Of a stretch of 64,000 nt of DNA, positions 7,611-16,915 are shown in pieces (the stretch's first letter is position 1; each line of letters opens with the position of its first letter). The DNA is from an uncultured Eubacteriales bacterium. GTDB taxonomy: Bacteria > Bacillota > Clostridia > Christensenellales > Aristaeellaceae. A program made the translations under genes and the position numbers. Location: positions 1 through 64,000 of the forward strand of contig CACWZI010000018.1 in assembly GCA_902765305.1 (NCBI GenBank), read 5' to 3'. Below the pieces are notes generated by a model. That model was not told the DNA's origin and did no database searches. It saw only the letters and a list, made by a program, of their open reading frames with translations.

Positions 7611-10600
7611 ATGGCGGACAACGACGTTTTGACCCTGCAGGAACCTGACGAGGAATATGCCCCGATTGATGTCAAGGATCTGGACAAAGAACCGGTCAAG
7701 CTGGGACGCCAGGGCGAGAACGAGACGCAGACGGTGAAGATCGACTGCAACGACTGGCTGGTGGCGCTTCAGGGCTGCACCTTCATGGTGGTGGCCAAGC
7801 GACCCGGCGAGAGCGAGCTGTACGTGCCGGACGTGACCGTCAGCAACGGCATGATCACCTGGCCGATCAAAGCCCAGGACACCGCCCTCGCAGGCACGGG
7901 CCGCGCCGAAGTGCGCGCCCTGAAGGGCGGCGCGGTGAAGAAAAGCAAGCTGTTCCGGACGCACATCGAGGTGGCCCTGGACGGCGAGATCAACAACACG
8001 CCGACGACCCCGCCCAACTGGGTGAAGGGGACGCTGGAAAACCTGGAGCGGGCCAACCAGCTGATGGCCGACGCGCTGGCGGCGGCGAACGCCGCCAACA
8101 CCGCAGCGGGCAACCTGACTGGCGAGGTGGCCGACGCCAGGGACGACGCCCTGGGGGCCATCGCCGCAGCCAAAGCGGACGCCCAGGCCCAGGCAGAGGC
8201 ATCCGTGACGGGCATAGGGGACGCCACCGAAACGGCCCAGGCGGCCATTACCGCGGCCCAGGAGGCCGCTGTGGCCGCGGCCGGCGACGCCATGGACGAA
8301 CAGAAGGCCGCGGCCCTGGAAGGCGCAGAGACGGCCATGGAGGCCGCAAAGGACGCGAAGCTGGAAGAGATCGCCGCGGCGAAGGCCAACGCGGAGCAGA
8401 TCGCAGGAAGCGCAGTGGAGATCGCCCAGGCTGCCAGCGCCACGGCGGTGCAGGCGCTGGAGAAGGCCGCCAACGCGGAGAACGACAGCGCGACCTTTGC
8501 CACCGACATCGACGAACTGAAGACCGGCCTGCAGAAGTACAACCTGGAGAGCAACAGCTACTTCGGCGGGGCCTTCCTGGACGAAGACACCAACACGCTG
8601 TATTTCACCGACAAGGATGGCCGCGTGATCATGGAGATCGAGAACATCGGCCGCGGCGGCGGTGGCGGCGGTGGCGGCGGAGACGACAGCGGCAGCGCCA
8701 GCAAGATCAGCATGAAGAACATCAGCGGCTGGCAGTCGAAGACCCTGGCCCAGGACGACGACGGCAACGTGCCGGCCTGCCCGGTGACCTTCCTGTGGTC
8801 CAGCCTGGAGAACGACCTGCCCACCGGCAACGGCAGCCTGCGCGTCAGCGTGAACGACCGGGCGGTGGCCATGCTGGAGGTGCCCCAGGGCGAGAACACC
8901 ATCGACGTGGCCCCCTACCTGAAGAGCGGCACCAACATGTTCGATTTTACCGTGTTCGACATCTACGGCAAAAACCGGTCGATCCGCTTCACGGTGGACC
9001 TGAAGGTCATGTACATCAGCAGCACCTTCGACAACACCCAGCCCTACAAGAGCGCCTTCCCCTTCCCCTACACGCCCAACGGATCCGTGCGGAAGGTGGT
9101 GCACTTTGAGATGGACGGCACCGAGATCGGCACGGTGGAAACGTCGGTCAACGGCCACCAGCAGAGCTACACGATCCCGCAGCAGCCCCACGGCGCGCAC
9201 GTGCTGCGCGTATGGTTTGAGGCGGAAATCAACGGGCAGACGGTGACGTCCAACGTGCTTTATTATGAGTTCATCGCCATCGACCCGCTGAACACCGCGC
9301 CGATCATCGTCTCCAACTTCGGCCGGACCACGGTGCAGCAGTACGAGACGCTGAGCATCGCCTATAACGTCTATGACCCCATGAGCCTGGAGGCCCCGGT
9401 GAGCATCGAGGTGGACGGGGTGAAAGTGTCCAGCCTGACGGCGACCCGCGAAACGCAGACCTTCACCTACCGGGTGAGCCGCGCCGGCACGCTGACCATC
9501 GAGATCAAGAGCGGCGAGACCACCAAGACCTTCGCCCTGGAGGTCACCGAATCCGAAGTGCATCCGGAGGCCGTGACCGACCAGCTGAGCCTGTACCTGA
9601 ACGCGGAGGGGCGCAGCAATTCCGAGGACAACCCGGCCGTGTGGGAGTACGGCAGCGGATCCGGCAAGATCGCGGCGGTCTTCGACGGCTTCAACTGGAC
9701 GCGGGACGGCTGGCAGCGCGACGAAAACGGCCAGACCTTCCTGCGGACCCTGGGCGGCTGCAAGGTGGAAATCCCGGCGCTGGTGTACAGCCGCGACTTC
9801 AGGGCCAGCGGCAAGACCATCGAGATCGAGTTTATGAGCCACAACGTGCTGGACTACGAGACCCCGATCATCAGCTGCATGAGCGGCAACCGCGGCTTTG
9901 AGATCTTCGCGGACCATGCGGCGTTCAAGAGCGCCCGCGCAGAGGTCAACTGCCGATTCACCACCGACCGGCGCACGCGCCTGACGCTGACGGTGCAGCC
10001 CCAGAGCGAGAACCGGCTGGTGTACCTGTACATCGACGGCGTTTATCAGGGCATTTCCCAGTATTCCACGACGGACAGCTTCCAGCAGGCGGAGCCCGTG
10101 GGCATCAGCATCGGCGACGCAGCGTGCGGCGCGGACGTGTATTGCCTGCGTGTCTACGACCGCTGCCTGACCGCCCAGGAAGTGCTGGGCAACTACATCG
10201 CCGACCGGCAGGACGCCTTTGAAATGCTGGCGCTGTACCAGCGGAACGACATCTTTGAGGACGGCAAGATCACCATCAGCAAGCTGCCGAAGGACCTGCC
10301 CTACGTGATCCTGTCCGGCCCGGAATCCCCGCAGTACAAGGGCGACAAAAAGAGCGTGGGGATGGTCTACGACGAACCCACCGACAGCACCCGGCACCTG
10401 ACCGCGGAGGGCGTGCAGGTCAACGTCCAGGGCACCAGCAGCCAATATTATGCCGTCAAGAATCTGAAGATCACCTTCAAAAACGGCGCGACGGTGAACG
10501 GCCACCTGGTGACCGGCTTCACGATCCGGGCGGGCAGCATCATGGTGGACACGTTCACCCTGAAGGCGGACTTCGCCAGCAGCGAGAGCGCCAACAACAT

Positions 10601-10904
10601 CGTGCTGGCCAAGCTGTTCGACGACCTGTCCAGGGCGCTGGGGCTGCTGACCCCGCCCCAGAAGACCAACAGCGTGGTGCGCCAGGGCATGGACGGTTTC
10701 CCCTGCGTGGTGTTCTGGGATTTTGGGGACGGCCCTGAGTTCTTCGGGAAATACAACTTCAACAACGACAAGGGGACGCCTGAGACGTTCGGCTTCACTG
10801 AGGGCGACGAGATCTGGGACGTGCGCAACTTCGACAGCCAGCTGAGCAAGTTCAAAACCAATGTGTTTGATGAGAATTGGACAAACGAATATGAATCCAT
10901 TTAA
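7611..10904 (+). CDS. Large tail fibre/baseplate protein (BppU-like N-terminus, LamG-like, CotH-like), 3' truncated
   Basis: The start at 7611 follows an AGAGGAAAGGAG site. Of 1097 residues, the first about 130 resemble the BppU N-terminal domain that attaches fibres to baseplates. An alanine-rich coiled-coil stretch follows (about 145-300), then a glycine run (GRGGGGGGGGG, about 345), Ig-like strands, a LamG/concanavalin-like region (YLNAEGRSNSEDNPAVW, about 660-850) and a CotH-like segment (VQGTSSQYYAVKNLKITF, about 940). The protein-like sequence stops at about 10860, where base composition shifts to A+T-rich. The last about 15 residues run into the next gene. I infer a third deletion that removed the fibre end and everything after it, including lysis genes. 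Confidence 0.75.
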   Translation: MADNDVLTLQEPDEEYAPIDVKDLDKEPVKLGRQGENETQTVKIDCNDWLVALQGCTFMVVAKRPGESELYVPDVTVSNGMITWPIKAQDTALAGTGRAEVRALKGGAVKKSKLFRTHIEVALDGEINNTPTTPPNWVKGTLENLERANQLMADALAAANAANTAAGNLTGEVADARDDALGAIAAAKADAQAQAEASVTGIGDATETAQAAITAAQEAAVAAAGDAMDEQKAAALEGAETAMEAAKDAKLEEIAAAKANAEQIAGSAVEIAQAASATAVQALEKAANAENDSATFATDIDELKTGLQKYNLESNSYFGGAFLDEDTNTLYFTDKDGRVIMEIENIGRGGGGGGGGGDDSGSASKISMKNISGWQSKTLAQDDDGNVPACPVTFLWSSLENDLPTGNGSLRVSVNDRAVAMLEVPQGENTIDVAPYLKSGTNMFDFTVFDIYGKNRSIRFTVDLKVMYISSTFDNTQPYKSAFPFPYTPNGSVRKVVHFEMDGTEIGTVETSVNGHQQSYTIPQQPHGAHVLRVWFEAEINGQTVTSNVLYYEFIAIDPLNTAPIIVSNFGRTTVQQYETLSIAYNVYDPMSLEAPVSIEVDGVKVSSLTATRETQTFTYRVSRAGTLTIEIKSGETTKTFALEVTESEVHPEAVTDQLSLYLNAEGRSNSEDNPAVWEYGSGSGKIAAVFDGFNWTRDGWQRDENGQTFLRTLGGCKVEIPALVYSRDFRASGKTIEIEFMSHNVLDYETPIISCMSGNRGFEIFADHAAFKSARAEVNCRFTTDRRTRLTLTVQPQSENRLVYLYIDGVYQGISQYSTTDSFQQAEPVGISIGDAACGADVYCLRVYDRCLTAQEVLGNYIADRQDAFEMLALYQRNDIFEDGKITISKLPKDLPYVILSGPESPQYKGDKKSVGMVYDEPTDSTRHLTAEGVQVNVQGTSSQYYAVKNLKITFKNGATVNGHLVTGFTIRAGSIMVDTFTLKADFASSESANNIVLAKLFDDLSRALGLLTPPQKTNSVVRQGMDGFPCVVFWDFGDGPEFFGKYNFNNDKGTPETFGFTEGDEIWDVRNFDSQLSKFKTNVFDENWTNEYESI

Positions 10905-11211
10905 CTTTATTAGGGCACGCATTACAGAGTTGCGCATGAAAAAAGGTATCTCTGAATCCAAAATGAGTGGTGATCTCGGCCACAACAAGAACTACATCCA
11001 GCACATTGTTTCGGGGAAATCGAACCCCTCAGTACAAGAGCTTCTGTACATCATAGATTATCTCGGCGTTTCCCCATGCTTGTTCTTCGATGAAGGGAAC
11101 CATCAAACGATACTGGCTCAAAAGATTATTGACGGGCTATCAGATATGCCGGAATCGGATTTGCTACTATTGATTTCATTTATAAACCGTATGAAAGAAG
11201 GAAGCGCGTGA
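10891..11211 (+). CDS. Small XRE-family DNA-binding regulator
   Basis: This 106-residue protein starts at ATG 10891 inside the last codons of the truncated fibre gene. Residues 5-65 form a Cro/C1-type helix-turn-helix: ARITELRMKKGISESKMSGD, then NKNYIQHIVSGKSNPSVQELLYIIDYLGVSPCLFFD. A short C-terminal helix follows. Base composition is much more A+T-rich than the phage genes before it, so this gene is probably not part of the phage late operon. No promoter could be placed because the upstream DNA is the junction. The target is unknown. Confidence 0.8.
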   Translation: MNPFNFIRARITELRMKKGISESKMSGDLGHNKNYIQHIVSGKSNPSVQELLYIIDYLGVSPCLFFDEGNHQTILAQKIIDGLSDMPESDLLLLISFINRMKEGSA

Positions 11212-11230
11212 GCTCAAAGTAGGCTCACGC
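11206..11230 (+). terminator. Hairpin at end of XRE gene
   Basis: GCGTGAGC pairs perfectly with GCTCACGC around a 9-base loop. It overlaps the stop codon of the XRE gene and is followed by a short T-containing run, so it is a plausible weak terminator. Confidence 0.5.
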
Positions 11231-11461
11231 TTATCAATACAATGTTGTTCTGTCAGATGATACTCGAAATGAGAAAAAGGGCAAGGCCAATCACCTCACC
11301 CCGTCTAGCATGTGCTTCGATCCATCCCTCAGCACAATGCTCAGAAACCTACGAGTCTAATTATTCTCCCTTGCATACTCTTCGCTCTGGATTTTTCCAT
11401 TTCCATATGTTATACTGGACGAGAGCATAATCAAAGCACTGCATATTCGGGAGGGTTAGTC

Positions 11462-12448
11462 ATGTCTAAGAGCAAGATGAAGATGCTACACCTCATCCGT
11501 ATATTCAGCCAGGAGACCGACGACGAGCATGCGCTGACGCTGCAGGAGATCATTACAAGGTTGGCCGCCGAGAATATCACCGCTGACAGAAAGACCCTTT
11601 ACAACGACTTTGAGAATCTGCGGCAATTCGGATTTGACATTATCGCCCAGCAACGTGACCGCACCACCTACTACCACCTCGGTGAGCGGGACTTCGAGCT
11701 GCCTGAGCTGAAGCTGCTGGTGGATTCCGTGCAGGCTGCGAAATTCATCACCGCCCGGAAATCCCAGGAGCTGATTCGCAAGCTGGAGCGCTATACCAGC
11801 ATCTATCAGGCTGCACAGCTTCATCGCCAGGTCTATATAGCCGGCCGCGTCAAGGCGATGAACGAATCCATCTACTACAACATCGACCGTATCCACAGCG
11901 CCATCAACGCGGGCTCACAGATACGGTTTCAGTATGGCCAGTGGAACCTGAACAAGGAAATGGAACTGCGCCGGGGCGGCGACTGGTACCAGGTCAGCCC
12001 CTGGGCACTCACCTGGGATGATGAAAAATACTATCTCGTGGCCTACGACGCCGACGCCAACATGATCAAGCACTACCGCGTGGACAAGATGCTGCGCATC
12101 AAAGCGCTAGACGAGTCTCGGCAAGGCCAGAAAGCGTTCGAAGCCTTCGACATGGCACTCTACAGCAAGAGCGTTTTCGGCATGTTCACCGGCGAGGAAA
12201 CTACCGTCACCCTGGAAGCAGAGAACCATATGGTCGGAGTCATCATCGACCGGTTCGGCAAGGAGATCAATCTTGCGCCAGTGAGCGATACGCACTTCCA
12301 AGCGACGGTTAATGTCATCGCCAGCCCCCAATTCATCGGCTGGATCGTAGCCCTCGGGAAGAGCATCCGAATCGTTGCCCCGGACGCCCTGGTCGAACGT
12401 ATGCGGGAAGAAATACACCGGCTGAGTGAACAATATAATAATATGTAA
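11462..12448 (+). CDS. WYL-domain transcriptional regulator (HTH + WYL)
   Basis: This 328-residue protein starts at ATG 11462, preceded by GGGAGGG. An N-terminal winged helix-turn-helix (about 1-75: LHLIRIFSQETDDEH, LTLQEIITRL, DRKTLYNDFENLRQFGFDI) is followed by a WYL domain (about 135-215: IRFQYGQW, YQVSPWALTWDDEKYYLVAYD) and a C-terminal extension. WYL proteins bind nucleic acids or nucleotides and often control DNA-damage or defence genes. Here it lies just upstream of sbcDC, so control of those repair genes is a reasonable inference. Confidence 0.88.
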   Translation: MSKSKMKMLHLIRIFSQETDDEHALTLQEIITRLAAENITADRKTLYNDFENLRQFGFDIIAQQRDRTTYYHLGERDFELPELKLLVDSVQAAKFITARKSQELIRKLERYTSIYQAAQLHRQVYIAGRVKAMNESIYYNIDRIHSAINAGSQIRFQYGQWNLNKEMELRRGGDWYQVSPWALTWDDEKYYLVAYDADANMIKHYRVDKMLRIKALDESRQGQKAFEAFDMALYSKSVFGMFTGEETTVTLEAENHMVGVIIDRFGKEINLAPVSDTHFQATVNVIASPQFIGWIVALGKSIRIVAPDALVERMREEIHRLSEQYNNM

Positions 12449-12574
12449 TCCTCGAAGGGGTGAAAACTGGACTAAGTGCCTGTTTTTTAGGAGGAACAGA
12501 AAGAATAATACATATGAATGCACTATCTGTCTATGCTTGGAGTTTCTGATTTTTCGTAGCAAGGAGGACTGTCC

Positions 12575-13696
12575 ATGCGTTTTCTTCACATCGCGGATCT
12601 TCATCTGGGAAAGCAGATGAACGATCTGTCTCTTCTGCCGGACCAGGAGTACATACTGGAGCAGATCGTTTCCATCGCGCAGAACGAACAGGTGGACGCC
12701 GTTCTGATCGCCGGGGATGTGTACCAGCGGTCTTCCCCCCAGGCGGAGGCCATGGCGCTGTTTGATTCTTTCGTGTCGCGGCTGGTGAGCCTGGGCAAGC
12801 AGGTGTTTGTCATCAGCGGCAACCATGATTCGGCGCTGCGCGTTTCCTATCTTGCTTCGCTGATCAAATCCTCCGGCGTGTACGTGACAGAGGCCTTCGA
12901 CGGCACACTGCAGAGTGTTTCACTGCAGGACCGGAACGGGGAGATCGTCGTCTGGATGCTGCCGTTCCTGCGTCCCTCCCAGGAGAAGCGGAAGCTGCCG
13001 GAGGAGAAGATCACCACCTACCAGGACGCCGTTGAAGCGGTGCTGAGACAGACGCCTGTCGATCCTAAAAAGCGGAACATCCTCCTGTGCCATCAGTTCA
13101 TCACGGGATGCGAAACCTCCGATTCCGAGGAGCGGGCCGTGGGCGGGCTGGACAACATCGACGCATCTGTGTTCGGTGCCTTCGACTATGTGGCCCTGGG
13201 GCACATCCACAAGCCCCAGAGGGTGCTTCGGGATACGCTGCGCTATGCCGGGTCACCGCTCAAGTATTCCTTCTCCGAAGCCAATCACAATAAGAGCGTG
13301 GCGATCGTCGACGTCATGGAAAAGGGCGATATCACCGTGCGCACCGAACCGCTTTATCCCCTGCACGACGTTCGGATGATCGAAGGGATGCTGGATGACC
13401 TGATGAACATGCCCTATTCCGAGGATTATCTTTGGGTGACGGTACACGACGAGCTGCCGCCACCGGATGCCCGGGTGACGCTGAGCGTCAATTTCCCCAA
13501 CATGATGAAGTACTCCATCGTCAATTCCAGAACCAAACAGGACATTGACGTGCTGGCCACCCAGAACATGGAGAACAAGAGCATCACCGAGCTGTTCAGC
13601 GATTTTTATCGCCTGCAGAACAACGATCAGGCCCCCAGCGAAGCCCATCAAAAGGTGCTCGACAAGGTGCTGAAGGAATTGGAGGAACGCGCATGA
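12575..13696 (+). CDS. sbcD: Exonuclease SbcD (Mre11-type nuclease subunit)
   Basis: This 373-residue protein starts 8 bases after AAGGAGG. It carries the full calcineurin-like phosphoesterase set that binds two metal ions: DLHLGK near the N-terminus, GDVYQR, GNHDSA, LLCHQF and GHIHKP. SbcD joins SbcC to form an ATP-dependent nuclease that opens DNA hairpins, removes protein-blocked ends and processes stalled forks. Its last codons overlap the sbcC start (ATGA), typical of tight co-expression. No damage seen. Confidence 0.95.
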   Translation: MRFLHIADLHLGKQMNDLSLLPDQEYILEQIVSIAQNEQVDAVLIAGDVYQRSSPQAEAMALFDSFVSRLVSLGKQVFVISGNHDSALRVSYLASLIKSSGVYVTEAFDGTLQSVSLQDRNGEIVVWMLPFLRPSQEKRKLPEEKITTYQDAVEAVLRQTPVDPKKRNILLCHQFITGCETSDSEERAVGGLDNIDASVFGAFDYVALGHIHKPQRVLRDTLRYAGSPLKYSFSEANHNKSVAIVDVMEKGDITVRTEPLYPLHDVRMIEGMLDDLMNMPYSEDYLWVTVHDELPPPDARVTLSVNFPNMMKYSIVNSRTKQDIDVLATQNMENKSITELFSDFYRLQNNDQAPSEAHQKVLDKVLKELEERA

Positions 13697-16323
13697 AACC
13701 GTTGAAGCTGATTCTCTCGGCCTTTGGGCCCTATGCCAATGAAACCGTCATTGATTTTACCCGGTTTGGCGAGGATGGCATCTTCCTGATTGCCGGGGAC
13801 ACCGGCGCGGGCAAGACCACGATCTTCGACGCCATCAGCTTTGCCCTCTACGGCGAGGCCTCCGGCGGCAAGGAGCGTCGCAGGAGCAAATCCTTTCGCT
13901 CGGACTATGCCTCTCCCCGGACGGAGACGTGGGTCGAGCTGACCTTCCGCCACAAGGCCGAGACCTGGCGCATCCGCCGCAATCCCGAATACGAGCGTCC
14001 GAAGAAAACCGGCGAAGGTACCACAACCCAGTCTGCCAATGCCACACTGACCCATGTGGATACCGGAGAGATCATCGAAGGCGTGAATGAGGTCAAGGCC
14101 AAAATCGATGAGCTCCTGGGACTGACCCAGGACCAGTTCACCCAGACGGTGATGATCGCCCAGGGAGATTTTCTGAAGATTCTCAATGCTTCCTCTGACG
14201 ATCGGAAGACGCTGTTTCAGAAGCTATTCAACACCTCTGTCTACGCAGACCTGCAGTGGAAACTGAAGGACATGAACGGTCACTGTATCAAGGAGAAGGA
14301 CAGACTGGAGCAGCAGATCACCATTGCCGCCGGTAAAATCGATCCGGAGCCTGATTTCGCGGAGCGGGATAATATCGCATTCTATAGAACGGACGCGAAA
14401 TATGCCGATCAGCTCTTGGAATGCCTGGCACACCTGATCGATGATGAGCGGGCCGCAGGTGCTCTGGCTTCACAGGAAAAGACAGCGGCGACAGAACAAT
14501 CGGAGGCGATCATCAAGGCCATCGCCGAGGGAAGTGCTGTCAATGCAGATTTCGACGTGATGGAAAAGGCGAAAAACGATTTGGCAATGCTTCTGGACAA
14601 GCAGAGTGACATGGACGACCTGGCGGACAGGCTGAACAAAGCGCGCAAGGCACAGGGGCTCTCTGCAGATGAAGCGCTGCTAAGCAAGAATACCGCCGAC
14701 ATTCAGCAACAGCAAAAGGACCTGAAGGGGGCGACCCAAGCGCTGACCTTCGCCGAACAAACCTTGCCGGAAGCAAAGGCCCGGCAGGCGGAGGCGGAAT
14801 CACACGCAAAGGAAGCGGATGATCTGCTGGCCAACGCGCGGCAGTTGTCCGACTGCATTCCGGTATTGAAAGACCTGGAAGCGCAGCGGAAGGCGCTGGA
14901 CCGGCAGAAGCGCCTGATGGCGAAGCTGAAGCAAGCCAGCGACCAGGCGGATCACGCCTATACCGCAGCCAAGGAAGGGTATTACCGCAGCCAGGCCGGG
15001 CTGCTGGCCGTGGAGCTGGAGGAAGGAAAACCCTGCCCTGTGTGTGGCGCTCTGTCCCATCCGCAGCCCGCGCAGCTGACCGGGGAATCCGTCACCAGGG
15101 AAGAGATGGAGGAAGCGGACCGATGCCATCGGAAAGCCGCTGACGCGCTGCATGAGGCGGATAACGCCTTGACGACCCTTCAGGCCCAGTTAAACAAGGA
15201 CAGCGATCGCCTTCGTGAAACGAATATCCAGCAGGGCGAAACGGAACAGCAGCTGAAGCAGCGGATCGGCGACCTGGAAGCCCAGGCAAAGCAGCTTCGG
15301 AGCGCCATTGATGAGCGCAGGAAAGTGTGCGCCAATTTGATGACCCAGATAGAAAAGAGCCGCACAACCGTTGAGGAGGGGCAAAAGCGCCTTGCCAGCC
15401 TGCTGCAAACGGCGGGGCAGTTGAAAGCGCAGTTCCGGGACCATCTGACCGAAGCCGGGTTTGAGGATGAGCGCGCCTATCGGCTTGCGAAGCTGCCGGA
15501 AAGCACCCTGAACGATATCGACCGGCAGTTGAAGGAATACGGCGAGCAGAAGGCATCGCTTACCGATCAGGTTGCCGGACTGCGCGAAAAGCTGGCCGGA
15601 AAGGAGAAAATCGATCTTTCCGGGCTGAAACAGCAGCAGCAGGATTGGAAGGCAAGTAAGGAGACGGCCGAGACCAGGGAGGCCGCGCTGACGAAGAAGC
15701 TGGCGCTGCACGAGGACGCCCTGAAGGAGATCCGGGACGCCCGAAGGCTGCAAAAGCGCAGGGAGGAACACTGGGCGGTGGTCAGGGACCTGTACAACTG
15801 CTGCGCAGGCATTACCGGCGGCAACCGGCGGGCGAAGCTGACCTTTGAGGCCTACGTACAGCAGTACCATTTCAAGCAGGTGGTGGCCGCGGCCAACAAG
15901 CGCCTGACCGTGCTCACCGACGGGCTGTTCACCCTGCGCTGCAAGGAGGAGGCGCGGGACCGGGTGCACCAAAGCGGCCTTGACCTTGACGTGCTGGACC
16001 GTGGGACGGGCCAGTGGCGGGACGTGAGCACCCTGTCCGGCGGCGAGTCCTTCCTGGCCAGCCTGGCCCTGGCCCTCGGGCTGTCGGACGTCGTGCAGGC
16101 CCAGAGCGGCGCGATTCGCATGGAAGCCATGTTCATTGACGAAGGCTTCGGCACCCTGGACGACAACGCACTGCGCAATTCCCTTCAGGTCCTCGCGGAC
16201 CTGGCCGACGGCAAGCGCCTCATCGGCATCATCTCCCATGTGCACGACCTGGAGGAGCGCATTGAAAAGCAGATTGTCGTATCCAAGACACTGAAGGGAT
16301 CGAAGATCGATTTGCTGGCATAG
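13693..16323 (+). CDS. sbcC: Exonuclease SbcC (Rad50/SMC-type ATPase subunit)
   Basis: This 876-residue protein has a Walker A motif near residue 35 (GDTGAGKTT), long coiled coils, a zinc-hook CPVCG at residue 448, the ABC signature LSGGESFLASLALALG and Walker B FIDEGFGTLD near the end. These are the parts of a Rad50-like clamp that drives SbcD. The coiled coils are shorter than in many SbcC proteins of 1000 residues or more, but all key motifs are present. It is cotranscribed with sbcD through a 4-base overlap. Confidence 0.95.
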   Translation: MKPLKLILSAFGPYANETVIDFTRFGEDGIFLIAGDTGAGKTTIFDAISFALYGEASGGKERRRSKSFRSDYASPRTETWVELTFRHKAETWRIRRNPEYERPKKTGEGTTTQSANATLTHVDTGEIIEGVNEVKAKIDELLGLTQDQFTQTVMIAQGDFLKILNASSDDRKTLFQKLFNTSVYADLQWKLKDMNGHCIKEKDRLEQQITIAAGKIDPEPDFAERDNIAFYRTDAKYADQLLECLAHLIDDERAAGALASQEKTAATEQSEAIIKAIAEGSAVNADFDVMEKAKNDLAMLLDKQSDMDDLADRLNKARKAQGLSADEALLSKNTADIQQQQKDLKGATQALTFAEQTLPEAKARQAEAESHAKEADDLLANARQLSDCIPVLKDLEAQRKALDRQKRLMAKLKQASDQADHAYTAAKEGYYRSQAGLLAVELEEGKPCPVCGALSHPQPAQLTGESVTREEMEEADRCHRKAADALHEADNALTTLQAQLNKDSDRLRETNIQQGETEQQLKQRIGDLEAQAKQLRSAIDERRKVCANLMTQIEKSRTTVEEGQKRLASLLQTAGQLKAQFRDHLTEAGFEDERAYRLAKLPESTLNDIDRQLKEYGEQKASLTDQVAGLREKLAGKEKIDLSGLKQQQQDWKASKETAETREAALTKKLALHEDALKEIRDARRLQKRREEHWAVVRDLYNCCAGITGGNRRAKLTFEAYVQQYHFKQVVAAANKRLTVLTDGLFTLRCKEEARDRVHQSGLDLDVLDRGTGQWRDVSTLSGGESFLASLALALGLSDVVQAQSGAIRMEAMFIDEGFGTLDDNALRNSLQVLADLADGKRLIGIISHVHDLEERIEKQIVVSKTLKGSKIDLLA

Positions 16324-16355
16324 GTATAATGGCCGTTTCGATAAAACCATTATCT

Positions 16356-16385
16356 GCTGACGATGTACGTATGGGCATCGTCAGC
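16356..16385 (+). terminator. Inverted repeat after sbcC
   Basis: GCTGACGATG and CATCGTCAGC form a perfect 10-base-pair stem with a 10-base loop. A second inverted repeat (ATAATGG...CCATTAT) lies just before it. No T run follows, so it may be a rho-dependent or leaky terminator or an operator. Confidence 0.45.
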
Positions 16386-16516
16386 TGAGGCATCGATTTC
16401 ACAGCATGTTGATCGTTCCCTGTGAAAGGTGGAGGATTGATGGGGAAGCCGGAGCATAGAGCGGTATGAGCAGACAGACAAAATACATGATGGCGAATAT
16501 CGCAGAAAGGTGCAGT

Positions 16517-16789
16517 ATGAGCAGTGAAATAAAGATCAAGTGTCGCCTGGATGAGCTGATGGACAGAAGAAATATCACCTCTGAAAAGCTGGCCATGGCC
16601 TCCGGTGTGCCGGAGATGAGGATAAATCAGTATCGAAAAGGCGCAATGGAGAGCGTTTCGATGTCTGAAATCGCATCGATCATGGCGGCGATGGGATGCA
16701 CAAATATCGGTGAGCTGTTGGATGTTTCCATGCAGGCCGAGCCGATGGCTTTTACCAGCAGGGGGCCAATCCTGCACGAAGCGGACTAG
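16517..16789 (+). CDS. XRE-family regulator, cut short by an in-frame amber codon
   Basis: This 90-residue protein starts at ATG 16517 with AGAAAGG 6 bases before it; upstream ATGs lack a good site. Its helix-turn-helix reads KCRLDELMDRRNITSEKLAM...GVPEMRINQYRKG. The TAG at 16787-16789 is followed in the same frame by 41 more codons with a conserved-looking cysteine-rich tail (next entry). The gene was therefore probably once about 132 codons long. The N-terminal domain alone could still bind DNA. Confidence 0.75.
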   Translation: MSSEIKIKCRLDELMDRRNITSEKLAMASGVPEMRINQYRKGAMESVSMSEIASIMAAMGCTNIGELLDVSMQAEPMAFTSRGPILHEAD

Positions 16790-16915
16790 GATTCCCCCTG
16801 CCCGGAGGCCATCGACGGAAAGCACAGATGGTACAAGGACATGGGTGTGTCGGACTCCCTCTACCAGGAATTCGTGTGTCAGGGATGCAGGCAGAGACTG
16901 GCTGTGATACTGTAG
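16790..16915 (+). pseudogene. In-frame cysteine-rich tail downstream of amber codon
   Basis: Directly after the amber codon of the XRE gene, the same frame reads DSPCPEAIDGKHRWYKDMG, then a segment ending FVCQGCRQRLAVIL and TAG at 16913-16915. The two cysteine pairs (CP, CQGC) could bind metal. This coherent protein sequence has no start of its own, so it is best explained as the original C-terminus of the XRE protein. Confidence 0.65.

Noticed and set aside
7479..10988. A 1169-codon open frame on the minus strand opposite the tail fibre gene
   Set aside because: It is antisense to a strongly supported gene, has no ribosome binding site and a biased His/Gly/Arg/Val composition typical of the reverse of G+C-rich coding DNA.
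11385..11425. Similarity between the sequence before the WYL gene (TTTTTCCATTTCCATATG) and 49430-49455
   Set aside because: The shared part is short and A+T-rich; without further copies it could be chance or just a promoter-like sequence.
16787..16789. Genetic-code change with TAG read as an amino acid
   Set aside because: Other well-supported genes here end in TAG (for example sbcC and the tail chaperone), so TAG works as a stop; a mutation is simpler.
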